DNA of 64,000 nucleotides from positions 310,001-374,000 of the forward strand of contig NZ_SRKZ01000002.1 in the NCBI RefSeq assembly GCF_004745865.1, read 5' to 3'. This DNA comes from Hymenobacter wooponensis (lineage in GTDB: Bacteria; Bacteroidota; Bacteroidia; Cytophagales; Hymenobacteraceae). The position numbers were made by a program, and so were the translations under genes. The notes under the pieces were generated by a model. It was not told where the DNA came from. It was given only the letters and a program-made list of their open reading frames with translations, and searched no databases. Shown piece after piece: positions 50,730 through 59,274 of this stretch (position 1 is its first letter; each line of letters starts with the position of its first letter).

Positions 50730-53177
50730 TTACTGCCCGCCAGTACTGCCACTAGTGGCCGGGGTAATCTTCAAGTTCGTCTCAAATAGCTTCAGGATGC
50801 GCTTGTACTCATCAGTCCACGACGAGGGCTCCACGAAGCCGTGGTCTTCAACGGGGTATACTGCCAGCTCCCAGTTCTCCTTGTGGAGTTCAATGAGGCG
50901 CTGAGAGAGGCGTACAATATCCTGGAAATGCACATTGGTATCTACCATACCGTGGCACATAAGCAAGGCTCCTTTTAGGCCATTAGCGTAATAGATAGGC
51001 GAGGAGCGCGCGTAGGCCAGGGAGTCGTTATAAGGCTCGTTGAGGATGTTGTCGGTGTAACCGTGGTTGTAGTGGGCCCAGTCGGTTACGGAGCGCAGGG
51101 CGGCGCCAGCCTTGAACACGTCGGGCTGGGTGAACATCGCCATAAGAGTGATGAAGCCGCCGTAGCTGCCGCCGTATATGCCAATGCGCTGCGGGCTAAC
51201 ACCATACTTCTCGGTTAAGAGCTTGGCACCGTCCACCTGGTCGTTGAGGTCTTTGCCGCCCATGTAACGGTAAATGCCTGTGCGCACGTCGCGGCCGTAG
51301 CCCGCAGAGCCGCGATAGTCGATGTCCAGCACGGTATAGCCTTTGTCTACCAGCAGGTTGTGAAACATGTACTCGCGGAAGTACGTGCTCCACCATTTGT
51401 GGGCATTTTGTAGGTAGCCGGCACCGTGCACAAAAATTACGGCTGGGCCTTGGGCCTGCGGACTCGTAGGCCTATAGAGCCTTGCGTACACGTCGGCCCC
51501 ATCGCGAGCTTTGATGGTGATGACCTCTGGCGTACGCCAGGCATAGCTCTCAAATTCGGGGGTGGTGCTGTGGGTTAGGCGACGCATTTTGGCGCCGGGC
51601 TTGTTGTCCATCACGTATAGCTCCCAGGGCGTATTGGCGGTGCTGTAGCGTACTGCCAACGTCTTCTCGTCGGGAGAAAGGGTAACCTCGCTACCGCCGG
51701 GCAGAGAGGTAATCTGAGTTAAGTCTCCACCGTTTATGGGCATGCGGTAGAAATGCTGCTCGCCGGGGTGCACCTTGTTGGCCGTTAGGTACCAGGACTT
51801 TTTGTCCTGACTGAGTTGGGCTTTTTGCACCTCAAACTTGCCACTAGTCAGGGCTTTCTTCTGGCCATTGGTTACGTCCACGGTGTAGAGGTGGCTGTAG
51901 CCAGTCTCCTCACTCTGGAACCACACTCGGCGCGAATCGGGCAGCCAACCTACGTTGCCCTCGTCGTAGCCAATGCCAGGGCCATTGATCCAGGCATCGT
52001 CGTGCTGGCGGTCGAGCAGATTGATTTTCTGGGTGGCGGGGTCGAGGCCAACAATCCAGCGGTCCTTATTATCGGTGCTACGGATAACCAGAAATGCGCG
52101 CTTACCGTCCTCAGACCAGAATGGGCCGTAGGGAATCACACGGCGCTGCTCCGTGGCTGGTTTTTCTTTTTTGGCGGTGGCAGCTTTAACGGAATCGGCG
52201 GGCGTGGGGGCTTTGAGCTGGAGCTGATACTCTTTGCGATAAGCTGGTTGCTCATCCAGCCCCTCTAATTCACGGTAGCCGAGCACAAAGGTGGTGTCAC
52301 GCCCAATATCGTAGAGGCCTAGCTGGTAAGCAGTTTGGGGAGCACCAACTTTGGTACGGGTGCTGATGTCCTCGGTAAAGCCGGAAGCCGTCACGAAGTT
52401 CGGCACCAACGCTACTTTCTCTCCACTTGGCTCTTGAGCCAGCGTGTAGGTTACGTAGCGACCATCGGGTGAGAGACGCAGGTTACGCGCCGACTGCTGG
52501 CCTAGCCAAATGGCTTTGGGTCGCAGGCGCGCCAAGGCTTTCTGCTGCCGCTGCCGGGCTTTAACATCTTGGTCTTTTTGCTTGATGATGTCAAACAGCG
52601 CCAACTGTTGCGCCTTTAGAAACTTATCGGCCATATCCGTGGAGCCGTCCGTAGGCCTGTTGCCGCGGCGGAAGTCGGTGCGCTGCACGGTTTCGCCAGT
52701 GGCGGGGTTCCACGTATAAAGATTGCTGGCCCGGGTATAGCTGATGAGCTGGCCCTGCAGGGCAAATGTGGGGTCTAGCTCCCGCTCGGCGGTGTTGGTA
52801 ATACGGCGCACACGCAGAGTCTTGAGGTCGAGCAGGTAGATATCCCCGTCCTTCTCGTACACTTTGCGAGCGTGCTGCTGGTCGTACTCGCCGTTGGCGG
52901 CTGGTAGCTCCCGCTGTTCCCGCTGGCTCACTTTGCGGGCAGTGCCCCCACTGGGGCTGATGCTGTAAAGGGAATCGCGGCGGGCTTTCTCAGGGTTCCA
53001 GTTGAAATAAATGCGCTTGCCGTCCTCGGCCCAGGAAATATTGCTCGGGGAGTTACCAATCCACTGCGCTGGGTCGCGCATGATTTTTTCAACGGTCAGG
53101 GGCCCAAGTTGCTGGGCGCGGACAGTAGGTGATAAGGCCGGCGCAATGGCCAGCAGCAAGAGAATACGTTTCAACAT
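50730..53177 (-). CDS. S9 family prolyl oligopeptidase/dipeptidyl peptidase, secreted
   Basis: 815 residues. Signal peptide MLKRILLLLAIAPALSPTVRAQQ. An N-terminal beta-propeller (DPP IV type; ISWAEDGKRIYFNWNPEKARRDSLYSI, LSPDGRYVTYTLAQE, GWLPDSRRVWFQSEETGYSHLY) is followed by a C-terminal alpha/beta hydrolase with catalytic Ser671 (GIYGGSYGGFITLM), Asp746 (CHGMVDTNVHFQD) and His779 (VEDHGFVEP). It cleaves X-Pro or similar dipeptides from peptides in the periplasm or outside. A Lys/Thr-rich insert (~330-350) is noticeable. It is transcribed alone, divergent from the GH5-like gene. Confidence 0.93.
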   Translation of the reverse strand: MLKRILLLLAIAPALSPTVRAQQLGPLTVEKIMRDPAQWIGNSPSNISWAEDGKRIYFNWNPEKARRDSLYSISPSGGTARKVSQREQRELPAANGEYDQQHARKVYEKDGDIYLLDLKTLRVRRITNTAERELDPTFALQGQLISYTRASNLYTWNPATGETVQRTDFRRGNRPTDGSTDMADKFLKAQQLALFDIIKQKDQDVKARQRQQKALARLRPKAIWLGQQSARNLRLSPDGRYVTYTLAQEPSGEKVALVPNFVTASGFTEDISTRTKVGAPQTAYQLGLYDIGRDTTFVLGYRELEGLDEQPAYRKEYQLQLKAPTPADSVKAATAKKEKPATEQRRVIPYGPFWSEDGKRAFLVIRSTDNKDRWIVGLDPATQKINLLDRQHDDAWINGPGIGYDEGNVGWLPDSRRVWFQSEETGYSHLYTVDVTNGQKKALTSGKFEVQKAQLSQDKKSWYLTANKVHPGEQHFYRMPINGGDLTQITSLPGGSEVTLSPDEKTLAVRYSTANTPWELYVMDNKPGAKMRRLTHSTTPEFESYAWRTPEVITIKARDGADVYARLYRPTSPQAQGPAVIFVHGAGYLQNAHKWWSTYFREYMFHNLLVDKGYTVLDIDYRGSAGYGRDVRTGIYRYMGGKDLNDQVDGAKLLTEKYGVSPQRIGIYGGSYGGFITLMAMFTQPDVFKAGAALRSVTDWAHYNHGYTDNILNEPYNDSLAYARSSPIYYANGLKGALLMCHGMVDTNVHFQDIVRLSQRLIELHKENWELAVYPVEDHGFVEPSSWTDEYKRILKLFETNLKITPATSGSTGGQ

Positions 53178-53413
53178 AGAAGCGGCAAATAGCTAAGCCA
53201 GACTGCAACTTACGTCACGGCAGCCAAGGGACATAACGCCCACTGCCTGCGTTGCACGGCGATAGAGGCCTACAGTAAAGGCTACCTATGTAAAATTGGC
53301 TTTGCCACCCTGTCACTGAGCATCAGTTTGCGGTTAGGAGTGGCCTACTCGAACTTTTGCGCTGAAGGTTAGCTTAGAAACTGAGTCTACTTTTCTAGCC
53401 CTCTGCCTTAATA

Positions 53414-54862
53414 ATGCAGCTTCTTCCTTCTCAGGCACCCACTACCCATAACCTATTTACTCAACGCCTACCCTGGATTCAGGTAGCGCCAAATGCTCCA
53501 TATTTCATCACAGAACAGGGAACCAGCTGGACGCCCATCGGGCAGAATGATGCCATCACGTGGCCTGACTTTGCGGGGTTGTTTCGCCGAAAAAATATGG
53601 CGGCCGTGGAGGGCCATCTAGCGTGGTTAGCGGCGCACGGGGTAACGTGCCTGCGGTTTATGCTCGAGTACTGTCAGACCGAGAACCGCTATCTTGAGCG
53701 GCCGGTTGGGCGTTTTCAACCTAATATGGTGCGCCTCTGGGACGATTTGTTTGCTCTGTGTGAACGGTATGGGCTGCGGGTGCTTCTCACTCCATACGAC
53801 ACATTTTGGATGTGGAAGCGCTGGCGCCACCATCCGTACAATCAGGCACATGGTGGCCCTTGTAAGCACCATTCTCAATGGTTGCTCTGCCCCGATACAC
53901 TTGCGGCCATCAAAAACCGCTTGAAGTTTGCGACGGAGCGCTGGGGTGGCAGCGGTGCACTCTTCGCCTGGGATTTATGGAACGAAATTCACCCCCGCCA
54001 CGCCCAGGGCCGCACGGATGGCTTCGCTGATTTTATTACGGAGGTTAGCACCCATTTGCGTGAAGTAGAAACCAAGTTGTATGGCCGTACGCATCTGCAA
54101 ACGGTGTCGCTGTTCTGGCCAGTTTTGTATGAACACCCGGCCGTAGCCGATGTCATTTTTCGGCATCCGCAGCTCGACTTCGCTACTACGCACTTCTACC
54201 ATGCCGCCACCATTGATCACCCCAAGGATACCGTGCAACCGGCTATCTACACGGGGTCATTGGTACGGGAGGCCTTAGAACAGCTGCACCAGCCCACCCC
54301 CTTTTTTGATAGTGAGCATGGCCCTATTCACACCTTCAAAGACCGGCATCGGACGTTGCCAGAGGCCTTTGATGATGAATACTTCCGGCACATGCAGTGG
54401 GCTCATGTGGCTTCTGGGGCGGCCGGCGGCGGAATGCGGTGGCCTAACCGACATCCTCATGTGCTCACGCACGGTATGCGGGCGGCCCAGCAGAGCTTGG
54501 CTTCGTTTGTGGAGCTGATACACTGGCCTAGCTTCCAGCGCCGGAATCTGAATCAGGAGATACAGCTATCTACGCCGGCATTTGCTGGGTTTGCCTGCGG
54601 CGACGCAACCCAGGCCATTGTTTGGATACTGCGCCAAGACAGCCTTAAGAAGCGCGGCGGCACCATGCTGCAACACGTGAAGCCACTGCCTGTGCAAATC
54701 AAGATACCAGGGCTGCACGCAGGCTGCTACCGGGTGCACCTCTGGAATACCCTGACGGGCGACAGCGCGGGGCAAGTATACTTACAGGCTACCACCGGGC
54801 AACTGACAGTTGACTTGCCCGAAGTACGCAAGGATATAGCGCTGGCCATAGTTAGGGTGTAG
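53414..54862 (+). CDS. GH5-like glycoside hydrolase without a signal peptide
   Basis: 482 residues. A (beta/alpha)8 hydrolase of clan A type: LAAHGVTCLRFMLEY (strand 2), YGLRVLLTPYDTFWM (strand 3), ALFAWDLWNEIH with the probable acid/base Glu191, FATTHFYHA (strand 6) and PTPFFDSEHGPIH with the probable nucleophile Glu301. The C-terminal ~90 residues (VQIKIPGLHAGCYRVHLWNTLTG...GQLTVDLPEVRKDIALAIVRV) form a small beta-sandwich as in GH5/GH2-type mannanases and galactanases. No signal peptide is present, so it would work in the cytoplasm or be released otherwise. The substrate is unknown. Confidence 0.82.
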   Translation: MQLLPSQAPTTHNLFTQRLPWIQVAPNAPYFITEQGTSWTPIGQNDAITWPDFAGLFRRKNMAAVEGHLAWLAAHGVTCLRFMLEYCQTENRYLERPVGRFQPNMVRLWDDLFALCERYGLRVLLTPYDTFWMWKRWRHHPYNQAHGGPCKHHSQWLLCPDTLAAIKNRLKFATERWGGSGALFAWDLWNEIHPRHAQGRTDGFADFITEVSTHLREVETKLYGRTHLQTVSLFWPVLYEHPAVADVIFRHPQLDFATTHFYHAATIDHPKDTVQPAIYTGSLVREALEQLHQPTPFFDSEHGPIHTFKDRHRTLPEAFDDEYFRHMQWAHVASGAAGGGMRWPNRHPHVLTHGMRAAQQSLASFVELIHWPSFQRRNLNQEIQLSTPAFAGFACGDATQAIVWILRQDSLKKRGGTMLQHVKPLPVQIKIPGLHAGCYRVHLWNTLTGDSAGQVYLQATTGQLTVDLPEVRKDIALAIVRV

Positions 54863-54927
54863 CGGGGCGGCACCACATGTCACGGAAACAGCTCTGTATC
54901 TGTTCTATATCTGTGCTGACAGCCGCC

Positions 54928-55575
54928 TTACAGACCACCCTTTTCCCATGCTTTCAACTCGGCCTGCATGTTACGGCGCGCTTGAGCATCAAGCTTGTCG
55001 CGGAAGAGCGGGGTTTGGTAGAGCACGGGAGCCGTGAGCAGCTTCTCCAGTACTTTGCGGCGGCCGCGGCGATAGAGGAAGTCTGGTACCAAGCGGTACT
55101 CTTGGCGCACCTGCCGGGCGTACTGCCAGTAGTCGGCCTCTGGGGCCCCGAGGATTTGCAGATCCGCATCGAGGAAGAAATGCAGGTCTGCGTCGGCGGT
55201 GGGGTGTGGCTGGGTGTGGTCTTTGGTTCGCTCAATCAGGTAGGCCACTCGCTGCCGGCGTTCCGCAGAAAGCGTAGTGTGGCCCAGAAACTCCAGAGCC
55301 ATGGCAGCACTACGAGCTTCATTATCCTCGCGGCGCGTACTATAGATGGCATCGTGAAACCAGATAGCCAGTTGCACTACCTCCATATCGTGGATAGCAG
55401 AAGAATAGCGGTCGGCACAGTCGAGAAGAGCGCGGATGTGCTGAAGCGAATGATAGTGCCGGTCAGAAGCTTGGTAAGCCTCGGTGAGTTGCTTAAGCGT
55501 GGCTGCACGGCGTTCCTGATCGGGGAGCAAAGGAGCCGTCAGCTGATGCCAGCGGGCCGGTAATGTGGTATTCAT
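54928..55575 (-). CDS. HD-domain metal-dependent phosphohydrolase
   Basis: 215 residues from ATG 55573-55575 (an ATG two codons earlier is possible). Metal ligands of the HD superfamily are visible: RHYHSLQHIRALLDC, LAIWFHDAIYSTRREDNEARSA and RTKDHTQPHPTADADLHFFLDADLQILG. This is the predicted HD phosphohydrolase family found with no fixed partner; nucleotide substrates are likely. It is convergent with the GH5-like gene (65 bp between stops). Confidence 0.87.
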   Translation of the reverse strand: MNTTLPARWHQLTAPLLPDQERRAATLKQLTEAYQASDRHYHSLQHIRALLDCADRYSSAIHDMEVVQLAIWFHDAIYSTRREDNEARSAAMALEFLGHTTLSAERRQRVAYLIERTKDHTQPHPTADADLHFFLDADLQILGAPEADYWQYARQVRQEYRLVPDFLYRRGRRKVLEKLLTAPVLYQTPLFRDKLDAQARRNMQAELKAWEKGGL

Positions 55576-55850
55576 AACCATAATCTGATACGAGCAAATA
55601 GGTGGCGCAGCATAGAAATATACCACCCCTAGATAATAGAATACCCCAGTGGAGCTTCAGTTTTTTTAGCAAAAAGCGGTTAAACGCTTAAATCAATTGA
55701 TTTCCAGAAATGTAGCGCGGGCACAATACTGCCTATGGTTACCGGCTTTCCGCAACCTATGGCTTCTGGAGCTGAACGCTAGGTTTGTGGCGCATCTGAC
55801 GGGCTAGGCCCCATTTACAAAGCGTGCAGAAGCCCGCCTTTATAGGCCAG

Positions 55851-56285
55851 CTAATTGGCAGTGGGTGTACCGTACGGATTGGGCCGACGAATTTCCAGGT
55901 AGCGCTCGGGAGCGGCTAAGTCCTGAAACCCGAATTGCCGGTACAATCCATGCGCATCTAGCGTAGCCAACAGATAGCGGCGCTGCCCCTGCAGCTCCGG
56001 GTGAGCCCATATTGCAGTTTGCAGCTGCTTGCCAATTCCCCGGCCCTGAAACTCAGGCAACACAAATACGTCGCAGAGCCAAGCGAAGGTGGCTTTATCG
56101 GTGACAACCCGGGCGTAGGCCACCTGCTGCCCACTGGGGGCATACACCCCAAAATTCAGGGAATTAGCAATGGCCCGCTGCACAGTTTCCAACGGAATGC
56201 CTTTCGCCCAATACGATTCTTGGGAGAGGTAGCGGTGGATAACCGTGACGTCGAGCTTAGTGGGGTCGGTACTGATGGTGAACAT
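55851..56285 (-). CDS. GNAT family N-acetyltransferase
   Basis: 144 residues from ATG 56283-56285 (MFTISTDPTKLDVTVIHRYLSQESYWAKGIP), the usual start of this GNAT subgroup; a longer frame overlaps the divergent gene. The acetyl-CoA segment is CDVFVLPEFQGRGIGKQLQTAIWAH (Q/R-x-x-G-x-G as QGRGIG), then LYRQFGFQDLAAPERYLEI. Substrate unknown. Confidence 0.85.
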   Translation of the reverse strand: MFTISTDPTKLDVTVIHRYLSQESYWAKGIPLETVQRAIANSLNFGVYAPSGQQVAYARVVTDKATFAWLCDVFVLPEFQGRGIGKQLQTAIWAHPELQGQRRYLLATLDAHGLYRQFGFQDLAAPERYLEIRRPNPYGTPTAN

Positions 56286-56430
56286 AGGTAAGCAACGGAA
56301 ACCTGTGGTTCTAGGCCAGGTGACGATAGCGCCGGCAAGTACGGCAGGAAATGCACCTCCTACCTCATCCATGAGCCGGAATAATTCGTTGATCAGACAA
56401 GCCTTCTATCACTTCAGTAACCTGCTGACT

Positions 56431-57837
56431 ATGAAAATTCTGTCTACTCTATTTCTTGCTAGCCTATTAGTTACTGGCACCGCGGCTGCACAGGCCCAAA
56501 CACTACCGGTGTTAGGCACCTTTCCGGTGGGCGCTACTACCGTAACGGTTTCGGCGCTGAGCACTGGCCTAGTAGTGCCGTGGGAGTTGGTTTGGGGGCC
56601 CGATAACTTTATCTGGATGACCGAGCGGGGCGGGCGCATCAGCCGGGTGAACCCCAGCACGGGGGCTGTTACCCCGCTTATTACGCTGGCTGATGTGGCT
56701 ACCAGCTCCGAAGGTGGCCTACTGGGCATGGTGCTCCACCCCGAGTTTAGTACTTCGCCCTACGTGTATGTGGTGTACAACTACAACGACAATGGCTACA
56801 AAGAAAAGCTGGTGCGCCTGACCTACGCCAATGGCACGCTGGGTAGCCCACTCGTGCTGCTGGGCAACATTCCGGCCGTGAGCACGCACAGCGGTTCGCG
56901 CCTACTCATTCTGCCCGACGGCACCCTGCTGATGACTACCGGCGATGCTCAGGACCGCCCCGCTGCCCAAGACCGCGCCTCGCTGAACGGCAAAATCCTC
57001 CGCCTAAACCTCGATGGCACCATTCCGCCCGACAACCCGGTGGCGGGTAACCCCAGCTACACTTTCGGGCACCGCAACCCACAAGGATTAGTACTCGCCT
57101 CCAATGGCCGCCTCTACAGCTCTGAACACGGCCAGGATGCCGAAGATGAGGTTAACATTATTGAGCCCAACCGCAATTACGGCTGGCCTACCGTGGAAGG
57201 CCTCTGCGACCTCGCCTCCGAACAGGCCTACTGCAGTGCTAACAATGTGCGTGAGCCCATCTTTGCCTGGGCACCTACGGTGGGGGTTGCTGCCCTTACC
57301 TACTACGACCACCCAGCCATACCCGGCTGGCGCAACAGCTTGCTTGCAGCTACCCTGCGGGGAAATAAGCTCACGCAAATTCCGCTTAACGCAGCCGGTA
57401 CTGCTGCCAGCGAAGGGGTATTCACACTTACCTCCTTCGGGCGACTGCGGGCCATCTGCGTTTCGCCCCAGGGGCGCGTGTACGTGAGTACCAGCAACCG
57501 CGACGGCCGTGGTGGCCCTGCCACCACCGACGACCGCATTCTGGTACTGGAAAACCTGGCCTACGTGCCTACTCCCACTGTCACGGCTAGGCAGGAAGTG
57601 CTAGGCCTCTGGCCCAACCCGGCGCGAAGTAGCGTGACGCTACGGTTGCCCTCGCCCGCTACGGCCTCCTTGCCTACGGAGCTGCGTGATGCGCTAGGGC
57701 GCCTAGTTTTGGCTAGCCGGTTTGTTGCGGGCCAGTCGTCATTAGAAGTATCCGTGGCGGGGCTGCGGCCCGGCATATACTCGGCGCAGGTGCTTACCCC
57801 GGCGGGTAGCTTTACGCAGCGCCTGGTGGTGGAATAG
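56431..57837 (+). CDS. Secreted PQQ-dependent glucose/sorbosone dehydrogenase with T9SS tail
   Basis: 468 residues from ATG 56431 with signal peptide MKILSTLFLASLLVTGTAAAQAQ. Propeller segments typical of soluble PQQ glucose dehydrogenase: LVVPWELVWGPDNFIWMTERGGRISRVNP, SEGGLLGMVLHPEFS, HSGSRLLILPDGTLLMTTGD, GHRNPQGLVLASNGRLYSSEHGQDAEDEVNII and NYGWPTVEGLCD. The last ~85 residues (LGLWPNPARSSVTLRLP...LGRLV...VSVAGLRPGIYSAQVLTPAGSFTQRLVVE) are a type A C-terminal sorting domain for the type IX secretion system, so the enzyme is placed on the cell surface or released. Confidence 0.92.
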   Translation: MKILSTLFLASLLVTGTAAAQAQTLPVLGTFPVGATTVTVSALSTGLVVPWELVWGPDNFIWMTERGGRISRVNPSTGAVTPLITLADVATSSEGGLLGMVLHPEFSTSPYVYVVYNYNDNGYKEKLVRLTYANGTLGSPLVLLGNIPAVSTHSGSRLLILPDGTLLMTTGDAQDRPAAQDRASLNGKILRLNLDGTIPPDNPVAGNPSYTFGHRNPQGLVLASNGRLYSSEHGQDAEDEVNIIEPNRNYGWPTVEGLCDLASEQAYCSANNVREPIFAWAPTVGVAALTYYDHPAIPGWRNSLLAATLRGNKLTQIPLNAAGTAASEGVFTLTSFGRLRAICVSPQGRVYVSTSNRDGRGGPATTDDRILVLENLAYVPTPTVTARQEVLGLWPNPARSSVTLRLPSPATASLPTELRDALGRLVLASRFVAGQSSLEVSVAGLRPGIYSAQVLTPAGSFTQRLVVE

Positions 57838-57956
57838 CCATGAGAGGGCGGAAACACGGAACCCGCAAACTGAGCCGGAACGCCAGCCCTTCCCGTGCGT
57901 ATGGGAAAAGCGGTACGTTTTTCACGCATACGTTGTTCCCTATGCTACCTCCTTTC

Positions 57957-58073
57957 ATGAAACGCCGCGAGCGCACAAGCGGCTCCGAGCCTGAATCCAA
58001 CAAATGGATCTGGTACGTCTTTGGGCTGATGACGCTGCTCTGGCTGCTCTACTCCTGGTTTTTCGACAAGTAG
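57957..58073 (+). CDS. Small single-helix membrane protein
   Basis: 38 residues from ATG 57957 (MKRRERTSGSEPESNKWIWYVFGLMTLLWLLYSWFFDK); ATG 57942 would add five. A basic N-terminus and one Trp-rich membrane helix (~17-36) ending FFDK look like a genuine short membrane protein. It begins about 120 bp after the sugar dehydrogenase gene. Function unknown. Confidence 0.55.
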   Translation: MKRRERTSGSEPESNKWIWYVFGLMTLLWLLYSWFFDK

Positions 58074-58113
58074 ATCACCTCACGTGCTACTTCTCAGAGG
58101 AAGAGACGGATGT

Positions 58114-59112
58114 TTACTCTTCCTCCAGCAGTAACTGATGGCGCTCGTTTTTGACGGTGTTGGCCAAGGTCCAGGGAATTTCTTGGCTGAAGGGGTGCTG
58201 CCGTACAGGGCAGTCGGGCATGTGGCAGTGCGAGCAAGCGGCAAAGGTGCAGGGGTCGGCGTGCACAAACATTTCTACCTCTACCTCAAAGCGGCCTGCT
58301 ATAAACTCCTCAATGCGGTGCACTTGGCTGTGGGTTTCATCGAGGGTGAAGTAGTAGGGCATGGTCACGTGGCAGTCCACGTGCAAGTCGGCGCCGTAGC
58401 GTAGTACGCGCAGGTTATGCACGTCAATCCAAGATGGCTGGCGGTGCGCCTGCAGCTCTGAAATTACCTGCTTCACCGTTTTCACGTCCGATTCGTCCAT
58501 GAGCCCTCCAATAGAGCGGCGCAGCATGCGGTAGCCATTCACCACAATGAATACGCCCAGCACCAGAGCCGCCCCGGAGTCAAACAGCACGTTGCCGGTG
58601 AACAGCACCAGCAGCAGGGCGGCACATGAAACCAAGGTACTCACCGAGTCCATGTACAGGTGCTGCCCGTCTCCTACCAGTGCCACCGAGTTATGCTGTT
58701 TGCCAGCGCGCACCAGCAAGAAGCCCACTACCAGGTTTACCAATGCCGTGAATGCCAGCAAGCCCATGCCCCAGTCGGGCCGGTCTACGGCGTGGGGATT
58801 CATGAGAGAGAGAATAGCCGACCGGAATATATACACGCCGGCCGTCAGAATCAGGGCTCCCTCAAACCCGATGGAGAGGTACTCAATTTTGCCATGGCCA
58901 TACGGATGGTTTTCATCCTTGGGCAAGCTGGCCAGGTAGATACTGTAGAGCGCGAAACCACTTGTCACCACGTTGATGATGGACTCTAGGGCATCCGTAA
59001 GCACGGCCTGGGAGCGGGTGAGCAGGTAGGCGTAAAACTTAATCGCCACTAACACCACGCTGACAACCAACGATAATAGCCCGTAGCGCGTTTTGAGGGG
59101 AAGTGAAAACAT
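58114..59112 (-). CDS. Cation diffusion facilitator (CDF) metal exporter
   Basis: 332 residues. Six membrane helices with the CDF sites: LTDALESIINVV (TM2, D/E ligands), HPYGHGKIEYLSIGFEG (cytoplasmic His region), VALVGDGQHLYMDSVSTLVS (TM5; D..H..D type) and the cytoplasmic domain GLMDESDVKTVKQVISELQ...LRVLRYGADLHVDCHVTMPYYFTLDETHSQVHRIEEFI. The C-terminus has an extra Cys/His cluster (residues ~288-304, CTFAACSHCHMPDC). It exports Zn, Fe or Mn from the cytoplasm; the metal is not determined. It is divergent from the Nramp importer. Confidence 0.92.
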   Translation of the reverse strand: MFSLPLKTRYGLLSLVVSVVLVAIKFYAYLLTRSQAVLTDALESIINVVTSGFALYSIYLASLPKDENHPYGHGKIEYLSIGFEGALILTAGVYIFRSAILSLMNPHAVDRPDWGMGLLAFTALVNLVVGFLLVRAGKQHNSVALVGDGQHLYMDSVSTLVSCAALLLVLFTGNVLFDSGAALVLGVFIVVNGYRMLRRSIGGLMDESDVKTVKQVISELQAHRQPSWIDVHNLRVLRYGADLHVDCHVTMPYYFTLDETHSQVHRIEEFIAGRFEVEVEMFVHADPCTFAACSHCHMPDCPVRQHPFSQEIPWTLANTVKNERHQLLLEEE

Positions 59113-59200
59113 GAGGACGTAACCGTGGAGCGAGCAACAAAATTCAGGTAAAAAACCCGGCGTGCCACTGATGACACAACTTTTTGAAACAAAAGCAGTA

Positions 59201-59238
59201 ATTAACCTGTCTTAAAAATAAATTTAGACGACCCTAAA
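59201..59238. promoter_or_regulatory. Tandem 16-bp operators upstream of the Nramp gene
   Basis: ATTAACCTGTCTTAAA at 59201-59216 and TTTAGACGACCCTAAA at 59223-59238 are related palindromes (TTTA-R-N-C-NN-G/C-N-Y-TAAA) spaced 22 bp start to start. The second lies 5 bp before the probable -7 element TTACTTTG (59244-59251), so a bound protein would block transcription. The same pair type with the same spacing is at 60712-60749. Confidence 0.75.
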
Positions 59239-59274
59239 ATTGTTTACTTTGTGAATTCAAGTAGCTCTGACTCT

